Below the pieces are notes generated by a model. The model was not told the DNA's origin. It did not search any database and worked only from the letters and a program-made list of their open reading frames with translations. A stretch of DNA of 64,000 bases from Caulobacter zeae. GTDB taxonomy: Bacteria; Pseudomonadota; Alphaproteobacteria; Caulobacterales; Caulobacteraceae. The stretch covers positions 35,355 through 99,354 of the forward strand of contig NZ_PJRS01000004.1 in NCBI RefSeq assembly GCF_002858925.1, in the 5' to 3' direction. A program made the translations under genes and the position numbers. Shown here one piece after another: positions 24,499 through 33,618 of the stretch; position 1 is the stretch's first letter, and each line of letters begins with the position of its first letter.

Positions 24499-25571
24499 GG
24501 CTTGCTCCGCACGATCAGGTCGCTGGTGACGCGCTGGCCCTCGGTGACCGTGCCCTGCTCGGTGACATCGAAGCCCCCGGCCTTCAGCGCTTCACGCAGT
24601 TGGTCCATGTCGGAATAGTTGGCGTAGGAGACCGACGAGCGGATCGCGCCGTCCTGGCCATGGACCAGGGTATCCAGCCGCATGCCCGGCACTGCGCGCA
24701 CCGCGGCAAGATAGCCGGCCGAAAGCTCGCCGAAGCCCAGCTTGCGGGCCGCCTGCAGCCGGCTGACGGCATACCGGGCCGGATCGCCGTAGCGCGCCGA
24801 TTGCGGAACGAGTTGAACCGCCAAGGCGGCGTTGCGCCGCTCGATCGCGCGCGCCTCCAGGCCGTCCCTGGCGATCTGCGCCAACAGCAGGACGAGCGGC
24901 GAGATCGCGACGATGGCCAGGAGCCCCGCCAGCCGCCGCCAGCGCAGGACCGGTCCGTGCCGACGCGGCGCGAACTGGCCTTGCAACAGGTCCACCGGCG
25001 GCCGCTCGGCGCCCGCCAGCAGCCAGGCGTCCAGCTCGGAGGCCGGGATGTAGCGATGCGGCCTGTCGCCGACGACGGCAGAGGCCAGTTCGGGTTCGAC
25101 GCCGAACGCCAGCCCCTCGGCCCGAACACCCAACCGCTCGCCGAACGAGGCCAGGACTGTTCGCCCCTCGGCGTCCTGCGGTAACAGCAGGTAGTCGGGG
25201 GTCGCGCCAGTGACGGTCACGCCTCGCGCCTTGGCCGCCTCAAGGCCCGAGCGAAGCCGCTCGCGGTCGAGCCAGACGACGAGGGCGCGCCCCTCCGCGT
25301 CGCGCTCGCCGACCGCCAAGTGCAGCCCTTCGGCGCCGGTCGCCACGGCCTCGCCGACTTGGAACGCGGCCGCCGCCCGCGCCTGGGCGGAACTGCCAGT
25401 CGGCAGATCGAGCCAGCGGGTGACAGCCTCGGCGCCGGGCAGCACGAGCACGGCTTCGCCGCCGCCCTGCTCGCTGGGCAGAAGCTTGCGGCGCACAGGA
25501 CCGTGGGCGCCGGCCTCGACGATCTCGGGGGCCTCATCGGGCGTTTCGGGAAGGAGCAGCAGACGGGTCAT
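24495..25571 (-). CDS. gspL: Type II secretion system protein L
   Basis: A 358-residue platform protein linking the ATPase GspE to the membrane. The cytoplasmic actin-like region starts MTRLLLLPETPDE and contains LVLPGAEAVTRWLDLP; a membrane helix LLAIVAISPLVLLLAQIA lies near residue 235; the periplasmic part ends in a ferredoxin-like domain (MDQLREALKAGGFDV). The start at 25571 overlaps the gspK stop; the frame is open further upstream inside gspK but without family resemblance. Confidence 0.9.
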   Translation of the reverse strand: MTRLLLLPETPDEAPEIVEAGAHGPVRRKLLPSEQGGGEAVLVLPGAEAVTRWLDLPTGSSAQARAAAAFQVGEAVATGAEGLHLAVGERDAEGRALVVWLDRERLRSGLEAAKARGVTVTGATPDYLLLPQDAEGRTVLASFGERLGVRAEGLAFGVEPELASAVVGDRPHRYIPASELDAWLLAGAERPPVDLLQGQFAPRRHGPVLRWRRLAGLLAIVAISPLVLLLAQIARDGLEARAIERRNAALAVQLVPQSARYGDPARYAVSRLQAARKLGFGELSAGYLAAVRAVPGMRLDTLVHGQDGAIRSSVSYANYSDMDQLREALKAGGFDVTEQGTVTEGQRVTSDLIVRSKP

Positions 25572-26542
25572 TCTTCCAGGGTCCAGCGCCGGGCGACGAG
25601 ACGGACGCGGTTCGTCGGGCCGGCTTCGAAAAGCGAGGTCATGAAGGTTTCGCCGCCGGCCAGGCCGACGCGGCTTTCGAGCGAGAAGTAGCGGGTGCGG
25701 AAACGGATCTGGTCGCGGACGCCGTCGGCCGGCGCCGCCCCGGCCAGGGCCTGCTGCCCCCAGAAGGCCTCCAGGTCCGACCAGCCGCCCGCCGGACGCG
25801 CGGCGAGCGCCTGGCGGGCGCTCTCTGGCGAGACGCCGCCCAAGGTGACCGCCGAGAGCAGGACAGCCCGCTCCTGGGGCAACGTGTTGACGTTGATCGG
25901 CGACAGGTCGGTGGTCGGCAGCGCGCAGACATAGGGCCGCAGCATGGCGTAGACCTTGGCGTCGAAGCCGCGCACGGCGCGCAGTTCGCTGACCTCGGCC
26001 AGGGGCGCGCCCGCCGTGCGGTACGGCGTCTTGCGATCCGCATAGCCTTCGTCCTCCAGCCCGGCCGGCCCGACGTCGTTGCTGTCGATCCACTGCGCCA
26101 GGCTTTCGGCCAGGTCAGGACCGTTGGGCATGCCCAGCAGGGTCATCAGGCTGGACAACTGGCGCACGCCCAGCTCGCGGCGGCGAAAGGGCTCGCCCTG
26201 GTCGGCCTCGACCACGCTGTTTAGGTTGAAACAGCCGGTGGCGTCGGCGACGAGCGCCTGGATCTGGCCGCCCTCGATCGGGAACTCCACGACCCGACCG
26301 TTCCACCCGCCTTCCAGCGAGGTCTTGCCCGGATCTCGCGCGAGAAGCTGGTCGATCCGCGAACTGGCCATCTGCTCGCCGCCGAGGGCGTACCAGCGCG
26401 CCTGGCCCGCCACCTGGACGTTGAACGACCGGCGCAGGCCAAAGCGGATGTCCTCCAGCACGCCCACGGCGATGATGCCGATGACGGCCACCATCAGCAG
26501 CACCGTCAGCAGGGCCGCGCCTTCCTCGTGCCTGCGCTTCAT
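25568..26542 (-). CDS. gspK: Type II secretion minor pseudopilin GspK
   Basis: A 324-residue minor pseudopilin thought to cap the pseudopilus tip. The prepilin signal is short (MKRRHEEG) with cleavage after Gly8, followed by hydrophobic AALLTVLLMVAVIGIIAVGV. It lacks the usual Glu at mature position 5, as is normal for GspK. The large globular part contains the SAM-like region LAQWIDSNDVGPAG and INVNTLPQERAVLL, a metal-binding area in relatives. It overlaps gspJ and gspL by 4 bases each. Confidence 0.93.
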   Translation of the reverse strand: MKRRHEEGAALLTVLLMVAVIGIIAVGVLEDIRFGLRRSFNVQVAGQARWYALGGEQMASSRIDQLLARDPGKTSLEGGWNGRVVEFPIEGGQIQALVADATGCFNLNSVVEADQGEPFRRRELGVRQLSSLMTLLGMPNGPDLAESLAQWIDSNDVGPAGLEDEGYADRKTPYRTAGAPLAEVSELRAVRGFDAKVYAMLRPYVCALPTTDLSPINVNTLPQERAVLLSAVTLGGVSPESARQALAARPAGGWSDLEAFWGQQALAGAAPADGVRDQIRFRTRYFSLESRVGLAGGETFMTSLFEAGPTNRVRLVARRWTLEE

Positions 26543-27129
26543 CGCCCCTCCCCCGAGGTGAGGAACAGCTGGTCGACGCGGCCCAGGTCGGCCAGCGTCA
26601 TGTCCAGGCGCACGGCGGTCGGGATGTCGGTCTGCGGATTGCCCTTCCAGGTCGGCGTCCAGGCGCCGTTGAAGAGAAAGGCGGGCCGAATGCCGGTGAC
26701 GTCATGCAGGAGCACCTGCGGCGGGCCAAGGCGCGCGCCATCCAGCGCCGGGCGCGAGCGCCGCTCCAGGCGTCCCTCGACCAGGGCGTACTCCACATAT
26801 TGCAGCGAGGCGCGGGGATCGACGTCAGGGTTCTCCCAGCCGCGCCGGACGAAGGCCAGCAGCGGTCCGCCGCCGCCCCAGGGATCGCCGCCGGCGAAGG
26901 CGGTGATCGCCGGCCGCCCATCCTCGCCGCGCGTACGGCGGGCGGCGGCCTGGGAGAGGTCGGCCTTGAGGATGGCGCGGGCGCGCTGAAGCTCGGCATG
27001 GCGATCGACCGTCACCCGCACCGCGCTCTGATTGGCCAGGGTCGAGCCCATCACGGCCACGCCGGCCGCGCTGATCAGGGCGAAGATCAGCACCGCCACC
27101 AGCATCTCGACCAGGGTGAAACCCTTCAT
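26539..27129 (-). CDS. gspJ: Type II secretion minor pseudopilin GspJ
   Basis: A 196-residue minor pseudopilin. Prepilin peptide MKG, cleavage before Phe4 in GFTLVEMLVAVLIFALIS with Glu at mature position 5. The globular part contains LQYVEYALVEGRLERRSRP, typical of GspJ. The start at 27129 is fixed by the prepilin signal and the 4-base overlap with gspI; the frame is open upstream but not prepilin-like. Confidence 0.92.
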   Translation of the reverse strand: MKGFTLVEMLVAVLIFALISAAGVAVMGSTLANQSAVRVTVDRHAELQRARAILKADLSQAAARRTRGEDGRPAITAFAGGDPWGGGGPLLAFVRRGWENPDVDPRASLQYVEYALVEGRLERRSRPALDGARLGPPQVLLHDVTGIRPAFLFNGAWTPTWKGNPQTDIPTAVRLDMTLADLGRVDQLFLTSGEGR

Positions 27130-27497
27130 CGCGCGCCCCGAAACAGCGAGGCCTGGACCAGCGGCGCGCGAGAGCGGGGCGCGGCCACGGCGATGTCGAC
27201 GCGGACGATGGCGGGATCGGCGGTGCGGCTGACCTGGCGGGTCCAGGCCCATGGGCGTCCGCCGGCCGTCTCGACGCCAGCGCTACGGCCGATAGCGAGC
27301 GGCGTCGAACTTGCCATGGCCTCGACCGCACGGTTGTCGAGCACCACCTCGGCCAGCACCCGGTCGGAAAGCCGTCCTCCGGCGCGGGTGTTCTCACCCG
27401 CCAGGTTCAGCAACGCCAGCACGGCCAGGCTGAAGATCGCCAGGGCGACCAGCAGCTCGATCAGGGTGAAGCCGGCTTCAGAACGGGCGCGGGGCAT
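27126..27497 (-). CDS. gspI: Type II secretion minor pseudopilin GspI
   Basis: A 123-residue minor pseudopilin. Prepilin peptide MPRARSEAG with cleavage before FTLIELLVALAIFSLAVLAL, then the GspI-like stretch ENTRAGGRLSDRVLAEVVLDN, which matches the usual A-x-W/A-V-A-x-N region, and a C-terminal VRVDIAVA strand. Start chosen by the prepilin signal; it lies 20 bases inside the end of gspH. Confidence 0.9.
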   Translation of the reverse strand: MPRARSEAGFTLIELLVALAIFSLAVLALLNLAGENTRAGGRLSDRVLAEVVLDNRAVEAMASSTPLAIGRSAGVETAGGRPWAWTRQVSRTADPAIVRVDIAVAAPRSRAPLVQASLFRGAR

Positions 27498-27954
27498 CGA
27501 GCGAGACGTTCCCTGCCAGGTCGACGACGATGGTTCGACGCGCCTTGCCGCGCGCGAAGGTGAACTCGGTGGGATTGGCCAGGCCCGTGGGGTCGAAGAC
27601 CACCACGGCCTGCGGCCCGACGGTGACCTGCGTGCCCTCCTCGAAGGCGCGGGCGCGGAACGGGGCCTCGTCCAGCGGGCGCCAGTCGCGCCCGTCGCGG
27701 CGCTCGAACCGATACTCGCCATCGGACGCCACGACCCGCACCTGACCGCCCCGGAACACGGCCTCGTCCCGCGCCCGCAGCAGGCTGGCGGCGAAGCGCT
27801 CGGCCTCCTGCGACAGGGCGGGCCGGCCGTCCGGCAGGGCCAGGACGACGGCGCTGGCCAGCAGGCCCATGATCACCAGCACGATCATGAGCTCGACGAG
27901 GGTGAAGCCTCCTCGCCTTCCGGCCTTGCGCGGGATGTCAGCCCCAGTTGCCAA
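27478..27954 (-). CDS. gspH: Type II secretion minor pseudopilin GspH
   Basis: A 158-residue minor pseudopilin. The prepilin signal RKAGRRGG precedes FTLVELMIVLVIMGLLASA. The globular part has RFAASLLRARDEAVFRGGQV, the conserved GspH/FimT helix. The nearest in-frame start codon giving a normal leader is a TTG at 27954, which overlaps the gspG stop by 17 bases; no ATG lies between, so a TTG start is proposed. The gene overlaps gspI by 20 bases. Confidence 0.88.
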   Translation of the reverse strand: MATGADIPRKAGRRGGFTLVELMIVLVIMGLLASAVVLALPDGRPALSQEAERFAASLLRARDEAVFRGGQVRVVASDGEYRFERRDGRDWRPLDEAPFRARAFEEGTQVTVGPQAVVVFDPTGLANPTEFTFARGKARRTIVVDLAGNVSLDAPRPF

Positions 27955-28387
27955 TGTCGGCGTCCTTGCCCTCGCCGCCTTCGCGGCCGTCGGCGCCGAA
28001 CGAGAAGACGTCGATCGCCCCGTGCTGGCCCGGCGAGCGGTACTGATAGTCATTGCCCCACGGGTCCTTGGGCAGGCGACGCACATAGCCGCCCTCGCGA
28101 TAGCGGTCGGGCTGGGCCAGGCTGGCCGGCGGCGTCACCAGGGCCGCAAGGCCGTCCTCGGTGCGCGGGAAGGCGAAGGTGTCGAGGCGGTAGCCCTCCA
28201 GGGCCTGCTCCAGCACCGCCACGTCGGCGCGGGCCTTTTCCTTCATGGCCTTGTCCTGGCTGGGCAGGACATTGATGGCCACGACGGTAGCCAGAAGACC
28301 CAGGATGACGATGACGACCATCATCTCCACGAGGGTGAAGCCGGCTTCGCGGGCGCGGCGGCGGCGGGTCTTGTCAGGGGCGCGCAT
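27938..28387 (-). CDS. gspG: Type II secretion major pseudopilin GspG
   Basis: A 149-residue major pseudopilin, the main subunit of the piston-like pseudopilus. Prepilin peptide MRAPDKTRRRRAREAG, then FTLVEMMVVIVILGLLATVV. The C-terminal region contains KDPWGNDYQYRSPG and FSFGADGREGGEGKDADIGN, the calcium-binding loop characteristic of GspG. Length is standard. It lies 12 bases after gspF. Confidence 0.96.
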   Translation of the reverse strand: MRAPDKTRRRRAREAGFTLVEMMVVIVILGLLATVVAINVLPSQDKAMKEKARADVAVLEQALEGYRLDTFAFPRTEDGLAALVTPPASLAQPDRYREGGYVRRLPKDPWGNDYQYRSPGQHGAIDVFSFGADGREGGEGKDADIGNWG

Positions 28388-28399
28388 GGTCTTGGCCTC

Positions 28400-29611
28400 C
28401 TAGTTCATGGCCAGGGTGTTGATCTGCAGGATGGGCAGCAGGATCGAGAGGACGATCGTCGCCACCACGCCGCCGAGCACGACGATGATCGCCGGCTCCA
28501 ATAGGCTCAGCAGGGTGGCGGTGAAGGTGTCGAACTCGCGCTCGAGATACTCGGCGGCGCGGGTCAGCATGGCGTCGACACGGCCGCTGCTTTCGCCGCT
28601 GGCGGTCATGTAGACGAGCACCGGCGGAAAGACGCCCGTGCGCCGCATGGCCGTCGACAGCGCGCCGCCCTCGCGGATGCCGGCGATCATGGCGTCCATG
28701 CCGCCGCGCAGGGCGGCGTTGCGGACCGTGCCAGCCGTGAGGATCAGTCCCTCCAGCATCGGCAGGCCGCTGGCGATCATCGTCGACAGGGTGCGGGCCA
28801 GCCGCGCGGCGTGGACGTTGCGGATCAGTTGGCCGACGAACGGCAGGCGCAGGAAGAAGCTGTCGGCGCGCAGCTTGAAGGCGCGATTTCGCAGGGCTTG
28901 CCAGTAGGCGAAGGCCAGACCCGCGAGCACGAGCACCAGCAGCCAGCCGAAATGCTGGAGGAAGCCCGACAGGCCGATGACGATGCGGGTCAGCAGCGGC
29001 AGGGTCTGGCCCATGCTGTCGAACTGCTCGACCACCTTGGGAATGACGAAGACCATCAGCACGGTGACGACCAGGCACGCGACCAAAGCCAGCACCGCCG
29101 GATAGACCAGGGCCGTGGTGATCTTGGCGGCAACCTTCTGCTGCTGGTCCAGCAGGTCGGCCAGGCGGTCGAGGATGGAAGGCAGCGCGCCGGAGGCCTC
29201 GCCGGCGGCGACCATGGCGCGGTAGAGCGGCGGAAAGGCCCCGGCCGGGCGGGCCAGGGCGTCCGACAGCCGATAGCCTTCCAATACGGCGGCATGGACT
29301 TGCTCGACCACGCGCTTGAGCTTGGGACGGTCGGCCTGGAGCGCGATGGTGCGCAACGCTTCTTCCAGCGTCGACACCGCGACCAGGGTGGCCAGTTGGC
29401 GCGTGAACAGCGAGCGGTCGCGTCCGCCCAGGCGGTCGCCGAACAGCCCCTGCCCGCTCTTAGCCGCGATTGGCGCGTGGGGCGAAACCCTTACCGGCGC
29501 GAGCCGACGGCGCTCCAGCTGGGTGCGGGCGTCGCCCTCGTCGACGGCCTTGATGCGCCCCGAACGGGTCGCCCCGGCCAGGTCGAGGGCGACATAGTCA
29601 AAGTTCGCCAT
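28400..29611 (-). CDS. gspF: Type II secretion inner-membrane platform protein F
   Basis: A 403-residue polytopic platform protein with two GspF domains. The N terminus MANFDYVALDLAGATRSGRI is typical, followed by RLAPVRV, the first GspF domain (LFTRQLATLVAV), a membrane segment (LALVACLVVTVLMVFVIPKV), a second domain (ARLARTLSTMIASGLPMLEGL) and C-terminal helices ending ILQINTLAMN. It overlaps gspE by 14 bases. Homologous to PilC of type IV pili, but the gene context fixes it as GspF. Confidence 0.96.
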   Translation of the reverse strand: MANFDYVALDLAGATRSGRIKAVDEGDARTQLERRRLAPVRVSPHAPIAAKSGQGLFGDRLGGRDRSLFTRQLATLVAVSTLEEALRTIALQADRPKLKRVVEQVHAAVLEGYRLSDALARPAGAFPPLYRAMVAAGEASGALPSILDRLADLLDQQQKVAAKITTALVYPAVLALVACLVVTVLMVFVIPKVVEQFDSMGQTLPLLTRIVIGLSGFLQHFGWLLVLVLAGLAFAYWQALRNRAFKLRADSFFLRLPFVGQLIRNVHAARLARTLSTMIASGLPMLEGLILTAGTVRNAALRGGMDAMIAGIREGGALSTAMRRTGVFPPVLVYMTASGESSGRVDAMLTRAAEYLEREFDTFTATLLSLLEPAIIVVLGGVVATIVLSILLPILQINTLAMN

Positions 29612-31058
29612 CGCGCGCCCCCGCCCCGGTGATGCGCAGCACCTCCTCGACCGTGGTCAGGCCCTCCTGCACGTAACGGCGGGCCTCGTCCTTCAGGGCG
29701 ACCTCGACACCGGCGGCGGCGATCTCGTCCTCGGCGGCGTTCTGACCGATCAGGCGCCGCACGGCGTCGTCCACGCGCAAGGCCTCGTAGACGCCGATCC
29801 GTCCCTGGAAGCCGGTGTGGGCGCAGTCGGCGCAACCGACGGGACGGCGTAGCGGCGTCCCAGCTGGGACGTCGACCAGCGCGGCGGCCGCTGCATCGGC
29901 GGGCTCTTCCACCGAGCAGACACGGCACAGGCGACGGACCAGGCGCTGGGCGATGATCAGGCGCATGGTGGAGGCCAGCAGGAAGGGCTCGACACCCATG
30001 TCGCGCAGGCGGACCACGGCGCCGGCGGCGTCGTTGGTGTGCACGGTCGATAGCACCAGGTGACCGGTCAGGCTGGCCTGGACGGCGATCTGGGCGGTCT
30101 CGGCGTCGCGGATCTCGCCGACCATCACCACGTCCGGGTCCTGGCGCAGGATGGCCCGCAGGCCGGCCGCGAAGGTCATGCCGACCTTGGTGTTGACCTG
30201 GGTCTGGCCGACGCCATGGACAGCGTACTCGACCGGGTCTTCGATGGTCAGGATGTTGCGGCTCTTGTCGTTCAGCAGGCCGAGGCCGGCATAGAGCGTC
30301 GTCGTCTTGCCCGAACCGGTGGGGCCGGTGACCAGCACGATGCCGTTGGGCTCGCGCAGCGCCGTCTCCAGCGCCGCCAGCATGCGCGGCGACATGCCCA
30401 GATCGGCGAGGCCCAGGCCCGCCTGCTCCTTGTCGAGGATGCGCATCACCACCCGCTCGCCCATGCGGGCCGGCAGGGTCGAGACCCGGACGTCCAGGCT
30501 CTTGCCGCCCAGGGCCAGTGAAATACGCCCGTCCTGCGGGACGCGCTTTTCGGCGATGTCCAGCTTGGCCATCACCTTGACCCGCGAGACCAGCATGGCG
30601 GCGATGCGCGGCGATAGGCTGAGGATCTCGCGCAGCACGCCGTCGACCCGCAGGCGCACGACCAGCGCCTGCTCGTAGGGCTCGACGTGGATGTCGGAGG
30701 CGCCCGAGCGCACGGCCTCGGCGATCAGGCCGTTGATCAGGCGGATCACCGGGGCGTCGTCCTGCGGGTCCAGCAGGTCGGCGGCGGTGGGCATGTCCTC
30801 CAGCAGGTGGCCGAGCGCGCCGTCGAAGTCGTCGTCCGAGGCCGAAGCCAGGCCCGCCCCCGCATAGACCTCGGAGAACTTGCGGTCGAAGGCGGCTGTG
30901 GCCAGCGGCTGCAACTTCAGGGGGACGCCAAGCGCCCGCCGCGCCTCGATCAGGGCCAGGGGATCGAAACCCTCGCGCAGGCCGATAGTCGCCTCGCCGT
31001 CCAGCGACAGCAGGACGAGGCCGTGGCGCTTGGCGAAGGCGTAGTCGAGCGCGGTCAT
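29598..31058 (-). CDS. gspE: Type II secretion ATPase GspE
   Basis: A 486-residue cytoplasmic secretion ATPase. It has a compact N1E-like domain (residues 1-70), an N2 domain with SGASDIHVEPYE (Asp box), Walker A GPTGSGKTT (245-253), the Asp/Walker B region TIEDPVEY and DPDVVMVGEIRDAETA, and a His box in LSTVHTND. A tetracysteine zinc motif (CRVC and CADC) near residue 400 is the usual GspE addition. Overlaps gspD and gspF. Confidence 0.97.
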   Translation of the reverse strand: MTALDYAFAKRHGLVLLSLDGEATIGLREGFDPLALIEARRALGVPLKLQPLATAAFDRKFSEVYAGAGLASASDDDFDGALGHLLEDMPTAADLLDPQDDAPVIRLINGLIAEAVRSGASDIHVEPYEQALVVRLRVDGVLREILSLSPRIAAMLVSRVKVMAKLDIAEKRVPQDGRISLALGGKSLDVRVSTLPARMGERVVMRILDKEQAGLGLADLGMSPRMLAALETALREPNGIVLVTGPTGSGKTTTLYAGLGLLNDKSRNILTIEDPVEYAVHGVGQTQVNTKVGMTFAAGLRAILRQDPDVVMVGEIRDAETAQIAVQASLTGHLVLSTVHTNDAAGAVVRLRDMGVEPFLLASTMRLIIAQRLVRRLCRVCSVEEPADAAAAALVDVPAGTPLRRPVGCADCAHTGFQGRIGVYEALRVDDAVRRLIGQNAAEDEIAAAGVEVALKDEARRYVQEGLTTVEEVLRITGAGARDGEL

Positions 31059-33079
31059 TGCGGCTGGGCCTGTGGCGGGGCCGCGGGCAACGTGCGCTGG
31101 AAGTCGCGGATCACCGCGTCAAGCGAGCTGTCGCCCTCGGGCGTGGTCAGGGCGCTCTCGCGACGCATGCGGTCCAGGCGCGGCCCGGTGACGGCGCGGG
31201 CGTCGTCGACCGTCTTGATGATCCGAGGGCGGATGAAGACCATCAGGTTGGTCTTGCCGCGCTCGCGGGCGGTGCTGCGGAACAGGCCGCCGATCCCCGG
31301 CAGGTCGCCCAGGCCCGGCACCTTCTGAACCGACGAGGTCTCGGTCTGGTCCAGCAGGCCGCCCAGCACGACGATGTCGCCATCATCCACGAGGGCCGTG
31401 GTCTCGATCTCGCGCTTGTTGATCACGAGCTCGCTGGAGCCGACGCTGACCGGACCGGCCACGGCCGAGACCTCCTGGCGCAGGAACAGGGTGATGCCGC
31501 CGCCGGCGTTGATCTGCGGCTTCACCTCCAGCTGCACGCCGACGTTCTGGCGCTGAATGGTGCGGAACGGGTTGGAGTTGGCGTCGCCCAGCACCTCGCC
31601 GGTGGTGATCGGCACTTCCTGGCCGACCAGGATGCGGGCTTCCTCGTTGTCGAGCGTCATGATCGACGGCGTCGACAGGAGGTTGGAGCCGCTGTCCTTC
31701 TTCACCGCATTGATGATCGCGCCGAACAGCACGTCGCCGCTGCGGCCCGCCACGCCGCCGGTTATGCCCGAGGCGTTGAGCAGCGAGTTGATCCCCGCCT
31801 GCCGCATCGAGGTCACGGCCTCGGACTCGACGTCCTTGGGATCGCCCGCCGCGATCGCGCCGGCCAGCGGCAGGAGGCTGGGCGAGGCGTTGGTGTAGTT
31901 GGTGGCCATGAACGGGATGGTTCCGTTCGTGCCGCCCAGCAGCAGCTGCACGCCCAGCTGCTTGGCGGCGTCGTCGGAGACCTCCACGACGATGGCCTCG
32001 ACCAGCACCTGCTCGCGGCGCACGTCCAGCTGGCGGATCACCTCGGAGAGCGTGCGTTGCAGTTCCGGCGGGGCGTTGATGATCAGGGCGTTGGCGCCGG
32101 GATAGCGGGCGACATTGGCGCGAGCGCTGCCCGGAGCGGACGAGACGGCCGAGGCCGCGGCGGGAGTCGCGTTGACCGATCCTGTCGTAGCGCCGGCCGG
32201 GCGGCCGGCGCTCGGCGTGACGGCCGAAGGCGACTGGCCCACGAGCTGTTGCAGCACCGGCAGCATCTGCTCGGCATTGGCGTGGCGCAGGAAGACGACC
32301 CGCACGTCGTCGCTGGACTCGGCGCGGCGATCGAGGTCGGCGATCAGCGGCAGCAGCTTCTGGACGGCGTCGGGATCACCGCGCAGCAGGACCGAGTTGC
32401 TGCTCTCGACCGCGACGACGGTGACCGCGCCCCTGCCCGCCTTGCCGTCGGCGCCGGGTCCGGCGATCAGGTCATTGATGACCTGGGCGATCTCGCGCGC
32501 CGAGCTGTTGGTCAGGGTGACGGTGTGGACGGCGGCGCGGTCCTGGTCGACCTGAGCCAGCAGGGCCCGGATGCGGCGGACGTTGTCGGCGTAGTCGGCC
32601 ACGACCACCGCCCCGCCCCGGGCGTTGGCCACGACCTGGCCCTGCGGCCCGACCAGGGGCTTTAGCATGTCGGCCGCCGTCGCCGCATCCAGCGTGCGCA
32701 GGCGGAAGACCTCGGTGGCGAACTGCCCCCCGGCCGTGCCGGGCTGGCGGGCGGCGTTTTCTGACGGCTCGATGCGATAGACGCCGCCGCCGGCCGGGGT
32801 GGCCACCAGGTTGTTGGCCCGCAGCGTGGCCAGGAACAGCTCGAACAGCTCGCGACGGTTCAGCGATCCGTTGCTGGTCACCGACACCGTGCCCTTGACC
32901 CGCGGGTCGACGACGAAGGTGGTGTTGGTGGTCTTGCCCACGTCCTGGATGAAGGCGCGGATGTCGGCGTCCTGGACGTTCAACACCTGGGTCTGGGCGA
33001 GCGCGGGACCGGCCGACGGCAGGGCCAGCGCGATCGAGGCGGCCGCGACGAGGATGCGCAGCGTGGGGGCCTTGGTCAT
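31055..33079 (-). CDS. gspD: Type II secretion outer-membrane secretin GspD
   Basis: A 674-residue secretin forming the outer-membrane channel. Signal peptide ends near GPALAQ (about residue 29). N0 domain: VLNVQDADIRAFIQDVGKTT. N1-N3 domains follow with repeats such as VVADYADNVRRIRALLAQVD and ANALIINAPPELQRTLSEVI; a low-complexity Ser/Ala/Thr linker lies inside N3. The secretin core has VPITTGEVLGDANSNPFRTI, QRQNVGVQLEVKPQIN and VVLGGLLDQT, and ends TNLMVFIRPRII. The start at 33079 gives the signal peptide; the frame is open further upstream inside gspC. No pilotin is seen nearby. Confidence 0.97.
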   Translation of the reverse strand: MTKAPTLRILVAAASIALALPSAGPALAQTQVLNVQDADIRAFIQDVGKTTNTTFVVDPRVKGTVSVTSNGSLNRRELFELFLATLRANNLVATPAGGGVYRIEPSENAARQPGTAGGQFATEVFRLRTLDAATAADMLKPLVGPQGQVVANARGGAVVVADYADNVRRIRALLAQVDQDRAAVHTVTLTNSSAREIAQVINDLIAGPGADGKAGRGAVTVVAVESSNSVLLRGDPDAVQKLLPLIADLDRRAESSDDVRVVFLRHANAEQMLPVLQQLVGQSPSAVTPSAGRPAGATTGSVNATPAAASAVSSAPGSARANVARYPGANALIINAPPELQRTLSEVIRQLDVRREQVLVEAIVVEVSDDAAKQLGVQLLLGGTNGTIPFMATNYTNASPSLLPLAGAIAAGDPKDVESEAVTSMRQAGINSLLNASGITGGVAGRSGDVLFGAIINAVKKDSGSNLLSTPSIMTLDNEEARILVGQEVPITTGEVLGDANSNPFRTIQRQNVGVQLEVKPQINAGGGITLFLRQEVSAVAGPVSVGSSELVINKREIETTALVDDGDIVVLGGLLDQTETSSVQKVPGLGDLPGIGGLFRSTARERGKTNLMVFIRPRIIKTVDDARAVTGPRLDRMRRESALTTPEGDSSLDAVIRDFQRTLPAAPPQAQPQ

Positions 33080-33525
33080 GGACGTTCCGGAAACGAGAGG
33101 GTCATGCGGGCGCCGGCCCGCGAGAGTTCGACATGGTCGGCGGCGACGGACGCGAGGGTGACGCCGTCGGCGATGCTTTCCCCGATCGCGTAGGACTTCT
33201 GGACACCGTCGGGGCCGGCGATGATCGCCGAGCCGCCGCCGTCGGTCTGGCGCACGCCGAACAGCCGGAAGCCCTCGACGCTGGCCGCGCCCCCGACGCG
33301 CGAAGACGCCCCGGCCGAACCGAAGGCGTCGAAGGTGGCGAGGATCCGGGGATCGACCGGTCTCTGGACCGGTGCGGCCTTGACGGCGACCGGCGGCGCG
33401 GGCGCGGCGGCGACCCAGACCAGCCGCGCGATCTGGACCGCCAGGACGAGCAGCACCATGAGTTCGAGGGCGATGAACGCCCTCCCCCGATGGTTCCGGA
33501 ATGTTTCGGTCAGCTTTGCGAGCAT
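33076..33525 (-). CDS. gspC: Type II secretion protein C, short form without PDZ domain
   Basis: A 149-residue bitopic protein that links platform and secretin. One membrane helix (FIALELMVLLVLAVQIARLVWV) near residues 17-38 is followed by the homology region: FRLFGVRQTDGGGSAIIAG, KSYAIGESIADGVTLASVA and DHVELSRAGARMTLSF. Well-studied GspC proteins are about 270-300 residues and carry a C-terminal PDZ or coiled coil, which is absent here. It overlaps gspD by 4 bases and heads the gsp gene run. Confidence 0.88.
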   Translation of the reverse strand: MLAKLTETFRNHRGRAFIALELMVLLVLAVQIARLVWVAAAPAPPVAVKAAPVQRPVDPRILATFDAFGSAGASSRVGGAASVEGFRLFGVRQTDGGGSAIIAGPDGVQKSYAIGESIADGVTLASVAADHVELSRAGARMTLSFPERP

Positions 33526-33550
33526 CGGGATCGGCTTGGTGGTTCAACGG

Positions 33551-33591
33551 CGACGAGCGCTCCCCGCCCGCCAGGGCGAAGAGCGCCGTCG
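33551..33591 (-). promoter_or_regulatory. Hairpin between TonB receptor gene and gspC
   Basis: CGACGAGCGC (33551-33560) pairs with GCGC-plus-CGTCG (AGCGCCGTCG at 33582-33591) allowing one interruption, around a GC-rich loop. It lies in the 93-base gap between the receptor stop (33619) and the gspC start (33525). There is no T run, so it could slow or process a read-through transcript rather than end it. Confidence 0.35.
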
Positions 33592-33618
33592 ATCGGCCGC
33601 GGTCGGTCCTGGCGAGAC

